64,000 nt of DNA, taken from assembly GCF_042434915.1 (NCBI RefSeq), contig NZ_CP170198.1, positions 2,294,001 through 2,358,000 of the forward strand. The letters are read 5' to 3'. The position numbers were made by a program, and so were the translations under genes. Positions 53,707 through 62,268 of this stretch are shown piece after piece. Source of the DNA: Aquimarina sp042434915 (GTDB lineage Bacteria; Bacteroidota; Bacteroidia; Flavobacteriales; Flavobacteriaceae). Below the pieces are notes generated by a model. It had not been told where the DNA came from. It saw only the letters and a list, made by a program, of their open reading frames with translations, and did not search any database. Within the stretch, counting starts at the first letter, position 1; each line of letters begins with the position of its first letter.

Positions 53707-54474
53707 ATGAAAAAGCTCTTTAAACTTGTTCTAAACACCATTCCTCGACCTATTTTGATTCGATTGAGCTATGCTATTCGACCGATTATTGCCGCTTTTT
53801 TGAAAGGTTCCCGATACACGGATCCAATCGATGGTAAACAATTTTCGAAATTTTTACCCTATGGTTATGTGCAACCAAGAGAGAATGTACTCTCCCCCTC
53901 TACGCTGTCCTTAGAAAGACATCGTCTGCTATGGTTATATCTTAAAAATGAAACTGATTTTTTTACTAAATACTATAAAGTTCTTCATTTTGCACCAGAG
54001 CAGGCTTTTTATAAAAGATTTAAAAAATTAAAGAATATAGAGTATACTACAACAGATCTTAACTCTCCTCTTGCAGATATTAAAGCAGATATTTGCAATC
54101 TACCATTCAAACAAAATACCTATGACATTATTCTATGTAATCATGTTTTGGAACATATTCCTGTTGATACAAAGGCAATGCAGGAACTCTTTAGAGTGCT
54201 TAAACCTGGCGGAATGGCCATTCTTCAAATACCACAGGATCTTAGTAGAGAAAAAACATTTTTTGATGATAGTATAACAGATAAAAAGCAACGCGCCAAG
54301 ATTTTTGGACAATATGATCACGTACGCATCTATGGTCGAGATTATTTCAACAAATTGCGCTCAATAGGATTTAAGGTTGAAGAGTTCAACTATTCAAAAA
54401 AATTAACTCCAGAAGAAATTGATCGATTTAGACTAGCCGATGGAGAACTATTACCTGTTTGCTATAAACCCTAA
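53707..54474 (+). CDS. Class I SAM-dependent methyltransferase
   Basis: A 255-residue methyltransferase. Motif I is degenerate (VLHFAPEQAFYKRFK, with the usual glycines changed). The acidic loop YTTTDLNSPLADIKADICNLPF and the strand YDIILCNHVLEHIPVDTKAMQELFRVLKPGG are clearly those of the class I family. The N-terminal 60 residues (RLSYAIRPIIAAFLKGSRYTDPIDGK) are basic and hydrophobic. The substrate is unknown. The gene follows map and overlaps the convergent apbE gene by 4 bases. Confidence 0.85.
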   Translation: MKKLFKLVLNTIPRPILIRLSYAIRPIIAAFLKGSRYTDPIDGKQFSKFLPYGYVQPRENVLSPSTLSLERHRLLWLYLKNETDFFTKYYKVLHFAPEQAFYKRFKKLKNIEYTTTDLNSPLADIKADICNLPFKQNTYDIILCNHVLEHIPVDTKAMQELFRVLKPGGMAILQIPQDLSREKTFFDDSITDKKQRAKIFGQYDHVRIYGRDYFNKLRSIGFKVEEFNYSKKLTPEEIDRFRLADGELLPVCYKP

Positions 54475-55475
54475 CTTTCTGGAAAATTATTTACCGATAA
54501 AGTTTTTAATAAGCCATTTGTACTTTCATAAATAAAAAAAGCCTTAATTTTTTTGTTAGATTGTAGATATGTTTTAGAGCGATAAAGTCCCATAGACATA
54601 AATGCAGTAGCGTATGCATCTGCTTCCATACATGTATCTGCAATAACAGACACACTAAGCAAATTAGATTTAAGAGGATAACCTGTCTCTGCATTTATAA
54701 TATGAGCATAACGGTTTCCGTCGCTATCAAGTTTAAATTTACGATAGCTACCCGATGTTGCCATTGCTTGATTTGAAAGCGGAATTACTTTACTATAGGA
54801 TTGGGTATAATCAAAATTAGGATCTTCTACGCCGATAGTCCAGGATTTGTTTCTTAAAACATTACGTCCTTTCACTCGAATCTCACCGCCTATTTCGACT
54901 AAAAAATTATCTAGTTTTAATGAATTCATATAGTCTGCAAAGACATCTACCGCATACCCTTTGGCCAAAGCATTAAAGTCCAAAAAAGTGTTTTTATGCT
55001 TTTTAAAGATTTTATTATCTTTCAGTTCCACATTGTCCAAACCTACTAAAACTAATAAGCTATCAATCTTTTTTCGATCCAAGGCCACTATCCCACCAGA
55101 AGGTCCAAAATCCCAAGCATTGACTAGGATACCGATTGTAGGATCGAATGCTCCGTTAGTTTCTTTATGGATAGCTTTTGCAGCCGAAAAAACATTTTTA
55201 AAATGAGTATCAACTAACACTGTAGAATCACCCGCATTAATTCTAGAAATATCAGAATCCAATTGATACGTTGACATTGATAAATTAATTTGTTGGACAA
55301 TACTATCAAGGTAGGTAGATAAATTATATTTTTTTGAATCAATAAATTTCACCGAATATGTAGTTCCAAAAGCCTCACCTATTGTTGTATTAATATATAA
55401 TTCTTTCTTGTCCTTTTTACACGCAAACAGACAAAAAACAGTAATTAATAGCCAGAAATAATTAGTATACCGCAT
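54471..55475 (-). CDS. apbE: FAD:protein FMN transferase
   Basis: A 334-residue lipoprotein (lipobox LFAC, Cys near residue 19) of the ApbE family. Typical phrases are GEAFGTTYSVKF, LDFNALAKGYAVDVFADYM, GGEIRVKGRN, ATSGSYRKF and AHIINAETGYPL. It transfers FMN from FAD to a Thr in NqrB and NqrC, which makes its place at the end of the nqr cluster meaningful. It lies 1 base from the small gene before it and is thus co-transcribed with it. It is separated from nqrF by a hairpin, so it may be expressed at a lower level. Confidence 0.95.
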   Translation of the reverse strand: MRYTNYFWLLITVFCLFACKKDKKELYINTTIGEAFGTTYSVKFIDSKKYNLSTYLDSIVQQINLSMSTYQLDSDISRINAGDSTVLVDTHFKNVFSAAKAIHKETNGAFDPTIGILVNAWDFGPSGGIVALDRKKIDSLLVLVGLDNVELKDNKIFKKHKNTFLDFNALAKGYAVDVFADYMNSLKLDNFLVEIGGEIRVKGRNVLRNKSWTIGVEDPNFDYTQSYSKVIPLSNQAMATSGSYRKFKLDSDGNRYAHIINAETGYPLKSNLLSVSVIADTCMEADAYATAFMSMGLYRSKTYLQSNKKIKAFFIYESTNGLLKTLSVNNFPES

Positions 55476-55476
55476 A

Positions 55477-55854
55477 TCAATTTAATTGATTTTCGATGGT
55501 TTGTAAACCTGAATAATTTAAAAGATAATCTTGATCGAGAAGTAATGGTTGCTTTGGATGTAAAGCATTTTGAAGACCTACTCCAGCAAAAAGCACTTTA
55601 GCGCTCTTACTAGCGGCATGTTTTTTAAAGGTTTCCATCCAGATCATATCATATACATTGGGATTATTAGGATAACTTACAGCTTTAACTAATACAAAAT
55701 AATAAACGTTTTGAGAATCAATACACACAAACTGTGGATGCTTGCCCAGCTTACTGTTTATCGCAACAAATTCATAACCAAGGGCTTCCAAATCTTTACC
55801 GACAATATTCATCGCTAAATTATGAAGTTCTTGTTCCGTTAAAATCCTAGTCAT
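55477..55854 (-). CDS. Conserved small protein of the nqr cluster, function unknown
   Basis: A 125-residue soluble protein with no signal peptide. It starts with TRILTEQELHNLAMNIVGKDLEALGYEF and has a mixed alpha/beta pattern with QFVCIDSQNVYYFVLVKAV in the middle. I recall similar proteins next to nqrF and apbE in flavobacteria, sometimes labelled NqrF by position although they lack the iron-sulphur, FAD and NADH domains. A role in NQR assembly is an inference from position. It overlaps neither neighbour: 1 base to apbE and about 100 to nqrF, with a terminator-like hairpin in between. Confidence 0.8.
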   Translation of the reverse strand: MTRILTEQELHNLAMNIVGKDLEALGYEFVAINSKLGKHPQFVCIDSQNVYYFVLVKAVSYPNNPNVYDMIWMETFKKHAASKSAKVLFAGVGLQNALHPKQPLLLDQDYLLNYSGLQTIENQLN

Positions 55855-55911
55855 GGCAATATATACTTATTTAAATTCTTCAGAAATAAAAATATAAAAA
55901 ATAAGCATACA

Positions 55912-55940
55912 AAAAAACCGACAAGATTTGTCGGTTTTTT
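55912..55940 (-). terminator. Terminator-like hairpin between nqrF and the apbE pair
   Basis: Perfect 13-base arms AAAAAACCGACAA (55912-55924) and TTGTCGGTTTTTT (55928-55940) with a 3-base loop lie about 15 bases after the nqrF stop. The structure works in both directions. Confidence 0.85.
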
Positions 55941-55955
55941 AAACTTCTAATGCGA

Positions 55956-57266
55956 TTATCCTCCAAAGTCATCAAATCGAATATTCTCATCTGGAATACC
56001 AAAATCTTCTCCCATTTTTTGGACAGCTTTGTTCATTAAAGGTGGTCCGCAAAAATAAAGTTCGATATCCTCTGGTGCTTCATGATGACTTAAATAATTG
56101 TCGATAACTACGTTATGAACAAATCCTACAAATCCATCACCTTCGGTATCGTTAATATCCTTTTTAACCTTCCAATTATCGATTTCTAACGGTTCAGACA
56201 AAGCTAAATAAAATTTGAAATTCGGAAATGTCTTTTCTAACTCATAGAAATGATCTAAATAGAAAAGTTCTCTTTTTGATCTACCTCCATACCAAAACGT
56301 TACGACACGTCCAGTCTGCAAAGTTTTAAATAAATGATATAAATGAGATCGCATTGGTGCCATACCTGCTCCACCTCCAACATATAACATTTCTGATTCG
56401 GTTTCATTGATAAAGAACTCTCCATAAGGTCCAGATATGGTTACTTTATCACCTGGCTTTCTAGAAAAAATGTATGAAGAAGCAATACCAGGATTAACAT
56501 CCATCCATCCATTCTTAGCACGATCCCATGGCGGAGTTGCAATACGAACGTTTAACATAATATCACGACCTTCTGCTGGATAAGAAGCCATAGAATAAGC
56601 TCTTTCTACGGTTTCATTATTTTTCATAACCAAGGGCCATAAGTTAAACTTATCCCACTCTTCTTGAAATTTATCTGGAGTTTCATGCTCTTCAGGATGT
56701 GCTGTGATATCCATATCAGCAAATTTCACCTCACATTGAGGAATTTCAATTTGAATATAACCTCCTGCTTTGTAGTTCATATCTTCTGGAATACGTACTA
56801 CAAATTCTTTGATAAAAGAAGCAACATTATAATTACGAACTACCTCGGCCTCCCACTTCTTGATACCAAAAACTTCTTCAGGTATCTCGATATTCATATC
56901 TTGCTTTACTTTTACCTGACATGCTAACCGTGCTCCATGCTGAAGTTCTTTCCTCGAAAAATGAGGAGTTTCTGTAGGTAGAGCTTCACCCCCACCTTCA
57001 AGAACGTGACATTCACATTGAATACAAGTACCTCCACCTCCACAGGCTGATGGTAAGAATATTTTTTGAGCTCCCAATGTAGATAAAAGACTTCCGCCAG
57101 AGGCTACTTCAATCTCTTTCTCCCCGTTAATTGTAATTTTAACTGGTCCTGATGGTAGTAATTTGTCCTTTGCAAATAGTAAAATCCCAACTAATACCAA
57201 GGTCAACACCAAAAAGGCGATCACTGTAATTACGATGGTTCCAACTGTTGACGCTAAAAATATCAT
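55956..57266 (-). CDS. nqrF: Na+-translocating NADH:quinone reductase subunit F
   Basis: A 436-residue subunit. One N-terminal membrane helix (TVIAFLVLTLVLVGILLF) is followed by a 2Fe-2S ferredoxin domain with SACGGGGTCIQCEC near residue 75 and LACQVKV near 113. An FAD-binding region with RAYSMASYP and an NADH-binding region with YVGGGAGMAPMRSHLYHL and FCGPPLMNKAV complete it. It takes electrons from NADH and feeds the NQR complex. The order and spacing fit the complete operon; nqrE is 1 base upstream. Confidence 0.97.
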   Translation of the reverse strand: MIFLASTVGTIVITVIAFLVLTLVLVGILLFAKDKLLPSGPVKITINGEKEIEVASGGSLLSTLGAQKIFLPSACGGGGTCIQCECHVLEGGGEALPTETPHFSRKELQHGARLACQVKVKQDMNIEIPEEVFGIKKWEAEVVRNYNVASFIKEFVVRIPEDMNYKAGGYIQIEIPQCEVKFADMDITAHPEEHETPDKFQEEWDKFNLWPLVMKNNETVERAYSMASYPAEGRDIMLNVRIATPPWDRAKNGWMDVNPGIASSYIFSRKPGDKVTISGPYGEFFINETESEMLYVGGGAGMAPMRSHLYHLFKTLQTGRVVTFWYGGRSKRELFYLDHFYELEKTFPNFKFYLALSEPLEIDNWKVKKDINDTEGDGFVGFVHNVVIDNYLSHHEAPEDIELYFCGPPLMNKAVQKMGEDFGIPDENIRFDDFGG

Positions 57267-57267
57267 A

Positions 57268-57990
57268 TTATTTAAGTATTGAAACGTTTGTATTGTTAGC
57301 TACTTCTTTGGTAGCCTTTTTTTGTATTATCTCAACTTGAGCATTATTAGGTTCTTTGGCTTCTTCCTCGTCACCACCAGTAAGCATACCGCCAAAACTC
57401 ATAAATCCGATAGCCATTAAACCTGTTAAAATAAAAGTTATACCTAATCCCCTAAGTGGCGCAGGAACATTTGAATATCTGATTTTTTCACGAATTGCTG
57501 CTATAGCTAATATTGCTAAAAACCAACCGATACCAGATCCAATACCGTATACCGCAGCATGGGATATCGCTGGAAATTCTTTCTGTTGCATAAACAAAGA
57601 TCCTCCCAAAATAGCACAGTTTACTGCGATCAAGGGAAGAAAAATACCTAAAGAATTGTATAAAGATGGAGAAAACTTTTCGACTATAATTTCTACTAAT
57701 TGTACCATTGTAGCAATCGTAGCTATAAACAAGATAAAAGTAAGAAAACTTAAATCATAACTTGCATATTCTGGTCCCAACCACACTAGCGCACCTTCTT
57801 GAAGCAAATACTTATCCAACAAGAAGTTTAAAGGTACAGTTATTGCGAGTACAAAAATAACTGCCGCTCCCAGACCTACTGCAGTCGCTACTTTTTTAGA
57901 TACTGCTAGGTAAGAACACATTCCTAAAAAGAATGCAAATACCATATTATCTATAAAAATTGATTTTAAAAACAATTCTAAATATTCCAT
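57268..57990 (-). CDS. nqrE: Na+-translocating NADH:quinone reductase subunit E
   Basis: A 240-residue membrane protein with six hydrophobic helices. The early phrase FFLGMCSYLAVSKKV contains the Cys that binds the shared membrane iron centre with NqrD, and NCAILGGSLF supplies its partner. The sequence is longer than the usual 200 residues because of a charged C-terminal tail of about 40 residues (EEEAKEPNNAQVEIIQKKA). It is 1 base from nqrF. An 81-base gap separates it from nqrD. Confidence 0.95.
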   Translation of the reverse strand: MEYLELFLKSIFIDNMVFAFFLGMCSYLAVSKKVATAVGLGAAVIFVLAITVPLNFLLDKYLLQEGALVWLGPEYASYDLSFLTFILFIATIATMVQLVEIIVEKFSPSLYNSLGIFLPLIAVNCAILGGSLFMQQKEFPAISHAAVYGIGSGIGWFLAILAIAAIREKIRYSNVPAPLRGLGITFILTGLMAIGFMSFGGMLTGGDEEEAKEPNNAQVEIIQKKATKEVANNTNVSILK

Positions 57991-58071
57991 TTTATATTGC
58001 GTTTATATTAGTATTACTTAACTTAGAAATAGTCTTATTTTTCTATTTCAATTCTCAGCAATTATAAATTT

Positions 58072-58764
58072 CTAATGATCTTCGATTAGGGCTTTATTTT
58101 TGCTACGTTGTACCCAAATTATAATTCCTACAGTAATTAGTGCCATTGGCGCTAATACCATAAAACCATTGTTTTCGTATCCAAAGGCGTAAAGTCCTGT
58201 TTTCTCTATAGGGTCTCCCAAAACTTTGAACCCAAATAATGTTCCAGATCCTAAAAGTTCTCTAAAAAATGCTACAATTACTAATAACAATCCGTATCCA
58301 GCAGCGTTACCAACACCGTCTAAAAAGGACTTCCAAGGACCATTACCCAAGGCAAAAGCTTCAAAACGTCCCATAATGATACAGTTGGTTATGATCAACC
58401 CGATAAATACTGATAACTGCTTACTTAATTCGTAAGCAAATGCTTTAAGAACTTGATCTACTATAATTACTAATGCTGCTACTACTACTAGTTGAACAAT
58501 AATTCTAATTTTTGATGGTATTACATTTCGCATTAACGAAATAACAACATTACCAATACCTAGTACAAAAATTACCGATATCGCCATCACTATTGATGGC
58601 TTAAGTTGTGCAGTAATCGCTAAGGCAGAACATATTCCTAATACCTGAATAGTAATAGGGTTATTGTCTGCTAGAGGATCGGTTAGCAACTTTTTGTTTT
58701 TTTTCGAAAATAAAGGCTCTCTAGGCTCTTTAATTTTAACTTCTTCTGTAGTTACTTCAGCCAT
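58072..58764 (-). CDS. nqrD: Na+-translocating NADH:quinone reductase subunit D
   Basis: A 230-residue membrane protein. An N-terminal cytoplasmic stretch (EPREPLFSKKNKKLLTDPLADNNP) precedes six helices. The Cys motif LGICSALAITAQLKPS near residue 45 and TNCIIMGRFEAFALG provide the iron-centre ligands paired with NqrE. It lies 3 bases after nqrC. The gap to nqrE contains an AT-rich spacer with a short GAAATAG/CTATTTC inverted repeat. Confidence 0.95.
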   Translation of the reverse strand: MAEVTTEEVKIKEPREPLFSKKNKKLLTDPLADNNPITIQVLGICSALAITAQLKPSIVMAISVIFVLGIGNVVISLMRNVIPSKIRIIVQLVVVAALVIIVDQVLKAFAYELSKQLSVFIGLIITNCIIMGRFEAFALGNGPWKSFLDGVGNAAGYGLLLVIVAFFRELLGSGTLFGFKVLGDPIEKTGLYAFGYENNGFMVLAPMALITVGIIIWVQRSKNKALIEDH

Positions 58765-58767
58765 TGC

Positions 58768-59523
58768 TTATTTTTTTAATGTTTCAAAATAAGGTAAATA
58801 CATTTTAATACCTTTTTTAATCATACTGGTAACTCCGTTCCCTGTAATTGTTGCGCCTGCTAATGCATCCACTGCATTATCATCTTTACGATCATTCTTT
58901 GGATCTGAGTTTCCTTTTTTAACTTCAATACCTCTGTAATTACCAGCAGCATCTAGTATTTTTTCGCCTAAAAAGTCTTCACGAAAATAAGCTTCTGTGA
59001 TATTAGCTCCCAAACCAGGAGTCTCTCCTTTATGATCGAAAAATGCACCTTTTACTGTATCAAAATCATCATTTAACGCAACATACCCCCAGATAGCATC
59101 CCATAAACCATTACCGCGAACTGGTATGATATAAAATTTATCTCCATCTTTTTCGCCAATAAATAAAGGTAATTTTCTTTGATAATTTGCATCTAGTTTA
59201 GCTTTATCACCTTCTTTTTTGATATCAACCTCAAAAGCATCTGTAGTCTTAGTTGCATTACCATCTACGATTATATACTGTTCTCCACCAACATATTGAT
59301 CAAAAAGAGCTTGCGCTTTATCAGCAGGTACAAATTTATTTGGGTCCTCTTGATCTGTTATATTCATAGCAAACAAGATATTTTGCTGCTTTTCTTTCTT
59401 TTTATTGATTGCAATGTCTGGCTTTAGTATCGAAGATACACCAGCTAATAACGCTCCGACCACAAATACCATTATCACAGAGAAAATGATTGTGTAATTA
59501 TTCTTATCTGTATTCATAGCCAT
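58768..59523 (-). CDS. nqrC: Na+-translocating NADH:quinone reductase subunit C
   Basis: A 251-residue protein with one N-terminal helix (YTIIFSVIMVFVVGALLAG) and a large extracytoplasmic domain. The covalent FMN site is the Thr in LAGATITGNGV near residue 223, the target of ApbE. GNGLWDAIWGYVALND and GETPGLGANI are conserved FMN-domain phrases. The start (MAMNTDK) could also be the second Met. It is 2 bases from nqrB and 3 from nqrD, consistent with one operon. Confidence 0.95.
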   Translation of the reverse strand: MAMNTDKNNYTIIFSVIMVFVVGALLAGVSSILKPDIAINKKKEKQQNILFAMNITDQEDPNKFVPADKAQALFDQYVGGEQYIIVDGNATKTTDAFEVDIKKEGDKAKLDANYQRKLPLFIGEKDGDKFYIIPVRGNGLWDAIWGYVALNDDFDTVKGAFFDHKGETPGLGANITEAYFREDFLGEKILDAAGNYRGIEVKKGNSDPKNDRKDDNAVDALAGATITGNGVTSMIKKGIKMYLPYFETLKK

Positions 59524-59525
59524 GA

Positions 59526-60728
59526 TTACGCTGTTTTTAATTTTAAACGTTTCATTCTCTTTTTGATATTCCCTTGTACCACATAATGGTCTATTGTAGG
59601 AGCAAAAACATTCATTAACAAAATTGCTAAGAATACTCCTTCTGGATAGGCTGGATTAAACACACGAATAAGAATTGAAATAAATCCTATTAAAAATCCA
59701 TAAATCCATTTTCCTTTATTTGTTTGAGAACCAGATACTGGATCTGTTGCCATAAAAACAACTCCAAAGGCAATACTACCGATAATTAAATGTTGCCAAA
59801 ATGGTGTGCTCATCAAACCATAAAACTTACTCGAAGCTTCTATCCATCCTGCATTGACTATACCATTGAACAATAATCCCATGAGTGCAGCTCCCGCAAA
59901 ACCACTTACTATAATTCTCCAACTAGCAACTTTACTAAAGATTAAAATTGCAGCACCGATAAGAATTAATAAGGTAGAGGTTTCACCTACAGATCCAGGG
60001 ATATACCCATAAAACATATCTGATATCGAAAACTGAACAGGATTACTTTGTGCTAACGTTCCTAAAATAGTTTCTCCAGAGATAGCATCAGCAGTACCTG
60101 CTCTTTCGACAGCTTCGTGCACCCAAACTTTATCTCCAGACATCCAAGTAGGATATGCAAAAAATAGAAAGGCTCGTATTGTTAAAGCTGGATTTAAAAT
60201 ATTCATACCCGTACCACCAAAAACTTCTTTACCTATAACAACTCCAAAAATAACTGCTACCGATAACATCCATAAGGGAATATCGATTGGCACTATCAAA
60301 GGTACTAACATCCCTGTTACCAAGTATCCTTCTTCAACTTCGTGTCCTTTGATAACTGCAAAAAGAAATTCTACTGCAAGTCCTACTCCGTAAGAAACAA
60401 TAACTAAAGGCAACACTGTCCATGCACCTAGAACAAAATTTTCCCAATTAATAAAATGCTCAAAAAGTGAAAAATTCTCAGGAAAACCGTTGATTGCAGA
60501 ATAGTGCTGATAGCCTGCGTTGAAAATACCAAAAATTAGGCATGGCACCAAGGCCATAATAACGGTATTCATGGTACGCTTCAAATCATCTGCAGCTCTA
60601 ACATGTGCTCCAGAGTGTGTGGTCTCATTTGGCAAATACAAAAAAGTATGGAGTGCATTAAACGCAGGCGCCATCTTTTTATCCTTGTACTTAAGTTTTA
60701 ATTGATGTAATTTATTTTTTAAGCTCAT
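59526..60728 (-). CDS. nqrB: Na+-translocating NADH:quinone reductase subunit B
   Basis: A 400-residue polytopic membrane protein. It carries FMN on a Thr, most likely in AISGETILG near residue 215, which differs from the usual SGAT by a Glu. Conserved phrases include GTGMNILNPALTIRAFLFFAYP, WRIIVSGFAGA, FMATDPVSGSQTNKGKWIYG and PAYPEGVFLAILLMN. It also binds riboflavin and helps couple electron flow to Na+ export. It lies 2 bases from nqrA and nqrC. Confidence 0.96.
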   Translation of the reverse strand: MSLKNKLHQLKLKYKDKKMAPAFNALHTFLYLPNETTHSGAHVRAADDLKRTMNTVIMALVPCLIFGIFNAGYQHYSAINGFPENFSLFEHFINWENFVLGAWTVLPLVIVSYGVGLAVEFLFAVIKGHEVEEGYLVTGMLVPLIVPIDIPLWMLSVAVIFGVVIGKEVFGGTGMNILNPALTIRAFLFFAYPTWMSGDKVWVHEAVERAGTADAISGETILGTLAQSNPVQFSISDMFYGYIPGSVGETSTLLILIGAAILIFSKVASWRIIVSGFAGAALMGLLFNGIVNAGWIEASSKFYGLMSTPFWQHLIIGSIAFGVVFMATDPVSGSQTNKGKWIYGFLIGFISILIRVFNPAYPEGVFLAILLMNVFAPTIDHYVVQGNIKKRMKRLKLKTA

Positions 60729-60730
60729 AG

Positions 60731-62083
60731 CTACCCAATTTCTTTTAACATTAAATCTAAACCTTCTCTAACAATCTGTTGATGAGGCTGTTTTGAAACA
60801 CATACAAACTCGGTCAACGCAAAATCCTCGGGAGCTATTTCATACATACCTAATTGCTCCATAGCGTCAAGGTCATTGACAACACACGCTTTTAATAACT
60901 GTAATGGATAGATATCAAAAGGAAAAACCTCTTCATAATTGCCCGTTACTACAAAAGCACGATGTTCACCATTCGTATTTGTATCCAATTCGTATTTTTT
61001 ATTTGGAAATAACCAAGAAAAAGTTAATGCTCTAGATGTAGATATTTTATTAAAAACAGGCTTATTCCACCCAAAAAACTCATAGTCATCCCCTTCTGGA
61101 ATGACGGTAATCGTATTATGATAAAATCCAATATGACCATCAGGCTTAACATTGTCACCAGTCAAAACATTCCCACTTATAACACGAATGTTCTCGTCTT
61201 TGACTCCAGAATCGTATACAACCGTAGCAACCTCTGCTCCTATGCGAGTTTTATAATATTTTGGATTTTTAACAGAAGAACCTACTAGCGCTATAAGACG
61301 TTCAGAATTAAAATTACCAGTCAACAACAATTCACCTATAATAATCAGATCTTGCGGTGTAACAACCCAGACAGTTTCTCCCTTATTAATAGGATCTATA
61401 TTAGCGATTTGTACACTCACATTCCCCGCTGGATGCGGACCAGACACCGAATGAAGTGTTATATCATTAAGCTTTGCAAATGCAGAGGTATTCGTATCAC
61501 CAACCGATACATGTACACTGCCAGATGTCATTTTACTCAGCGCTGTAAGTGCAGCTTGAAGCTCTGCTTCTTTACCTTGTAAAATATACTCGTACGATGC
61601 CGTTAACGGGGCTGTTGCATAAGCAGAAATATAAATTGCTTTGGGCGCAATATTAGGATCAGCTATCACATCATATGGACGTTGTTTAATAAATGGCCAA
61701 CATCCTGATGCAAGTAAGTGATTTTTCACCTCTTCTCCAGACATGGTACCCACATTTTTGATTCCAAAGTCTTTGTATTGCTGCTCTTTATCGGCTAAAA
61801 TTTTAAAGGCTAAAATCTTACGTTTTGCACCCCTAACGATTTCTACTACTTCTCCACTTACTGGGGAAGGAAATAATATTTTATCGTTAGATTTCGAATG
61901 AAAAAGAGGGTCTCCCGCCTTAACTTCTGTGCCTAACTTGGCCATGACCTTTGGCACAATGCCATGAAAATCATCAGGCCTAATAGCATTGATATTACTT
62001 CGAGTGGCATCTACAGTAACTTTCTCTGCTTCGCCAATCAGCTTAATATCTAAGCCTTTTCTGATACGAATGTCTTTTGACAT
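60731..62083 (-). CDS. nqrA: Na+-translocating NADH:quinone reductase subunit A
   Basis: A 450-residue soluble subunit at the head of the operon. Its N-terminal half begins IRIRKGLDIKLIGEAEK and has the biotinyl-like hammerhead HGIVPKVMAKLGTEVKAGDPL. CWPFIKQRPYDVIADP and ISGNVLTGDNVKPDGHIGFYHNTITVIPEGDDYEFFGW are conserved family regions. It is the ubiquinone/menaquinone-side subunit of NQR. A -33/-7 promoter pattern lies just upstream. Confidence 0.96.
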   Translation of the reverse strand: MSKDIRIRKGLDIKLIGEAEKVTVDATRSNINAIRPDDFHGIVPKVMAKLGTEVKAGDPLFHSKSNDKILFPSPVSGEVVEIVRGAKRKILAFKILADKEQQYKDFGIKNVGTMSGEEVKNHLLASGCWPFIKQRPYDVIADPNIAPKAIYISAYATAPLTASYEYILQGKEAELQAALTALSKMTSGSVHVSVGDTNTSAFAKLNDITLHSVSGPHPAGNVSVQIANIDPINKGETVWVVTPQDLIIIGELLLTGNFNSERLIALVGSSVKNPKYYKTRIGAEVATVVYDSGVKDENIRVISGNVLTGDNVKPDGHIGFYHNTITVIPEGDDYEFFGWNKPVFNKISTSRALTFSWLFPNKKYELDTNTNGEHRAFVVTGNYEEVFPFDIYPLQLLKACVVNDLDAMEQLGMYEIAPEDFALTEFVCVSKQPHQQIVREGLDLMLKEIG

Positions 62084-62119
62084 ATTTAAAGTCTATGTTA
62101 ATTAACTAAAAAAATCGTG

Positions 62120-62150
62120 CAAATTTACTAATTAAAAGATGTAAGTGAAA
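62120..62150 (-). promoter_or_regulatory. Promoter of the nqr operon
   Basis: On the minus strand, TTTC (62147-62150), a 19-base spacer and TAAATTTG (62120-62127) match TTTG-N19-TAnnTTTG with one mismatch in the -33 box, 37 bases before the nqrA start. Confidence 0.55.
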
Positions 62151-62232
62151 GTAGGTTGTGTTATAAGATTTTATTTATAATCTTTCTAAATAATTCACGA
62201 CCATTACACGTAGCTATTCAAGTTTTTAGAAA

Positions 62233-62240
62233 TACTTTTG
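62233..62240 (+). promoter_or_regulatory. -7 box of the T9SS plug-protein gene
   Basis: TACTTTTG is an exact TAnnTTTG match 29 bases ahead of the start codon. No -33 box stands out. Confidence 0.4.
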
Positions 62241-62268
62241 TTTATATTTACTCAAAAAAAACAAACAA

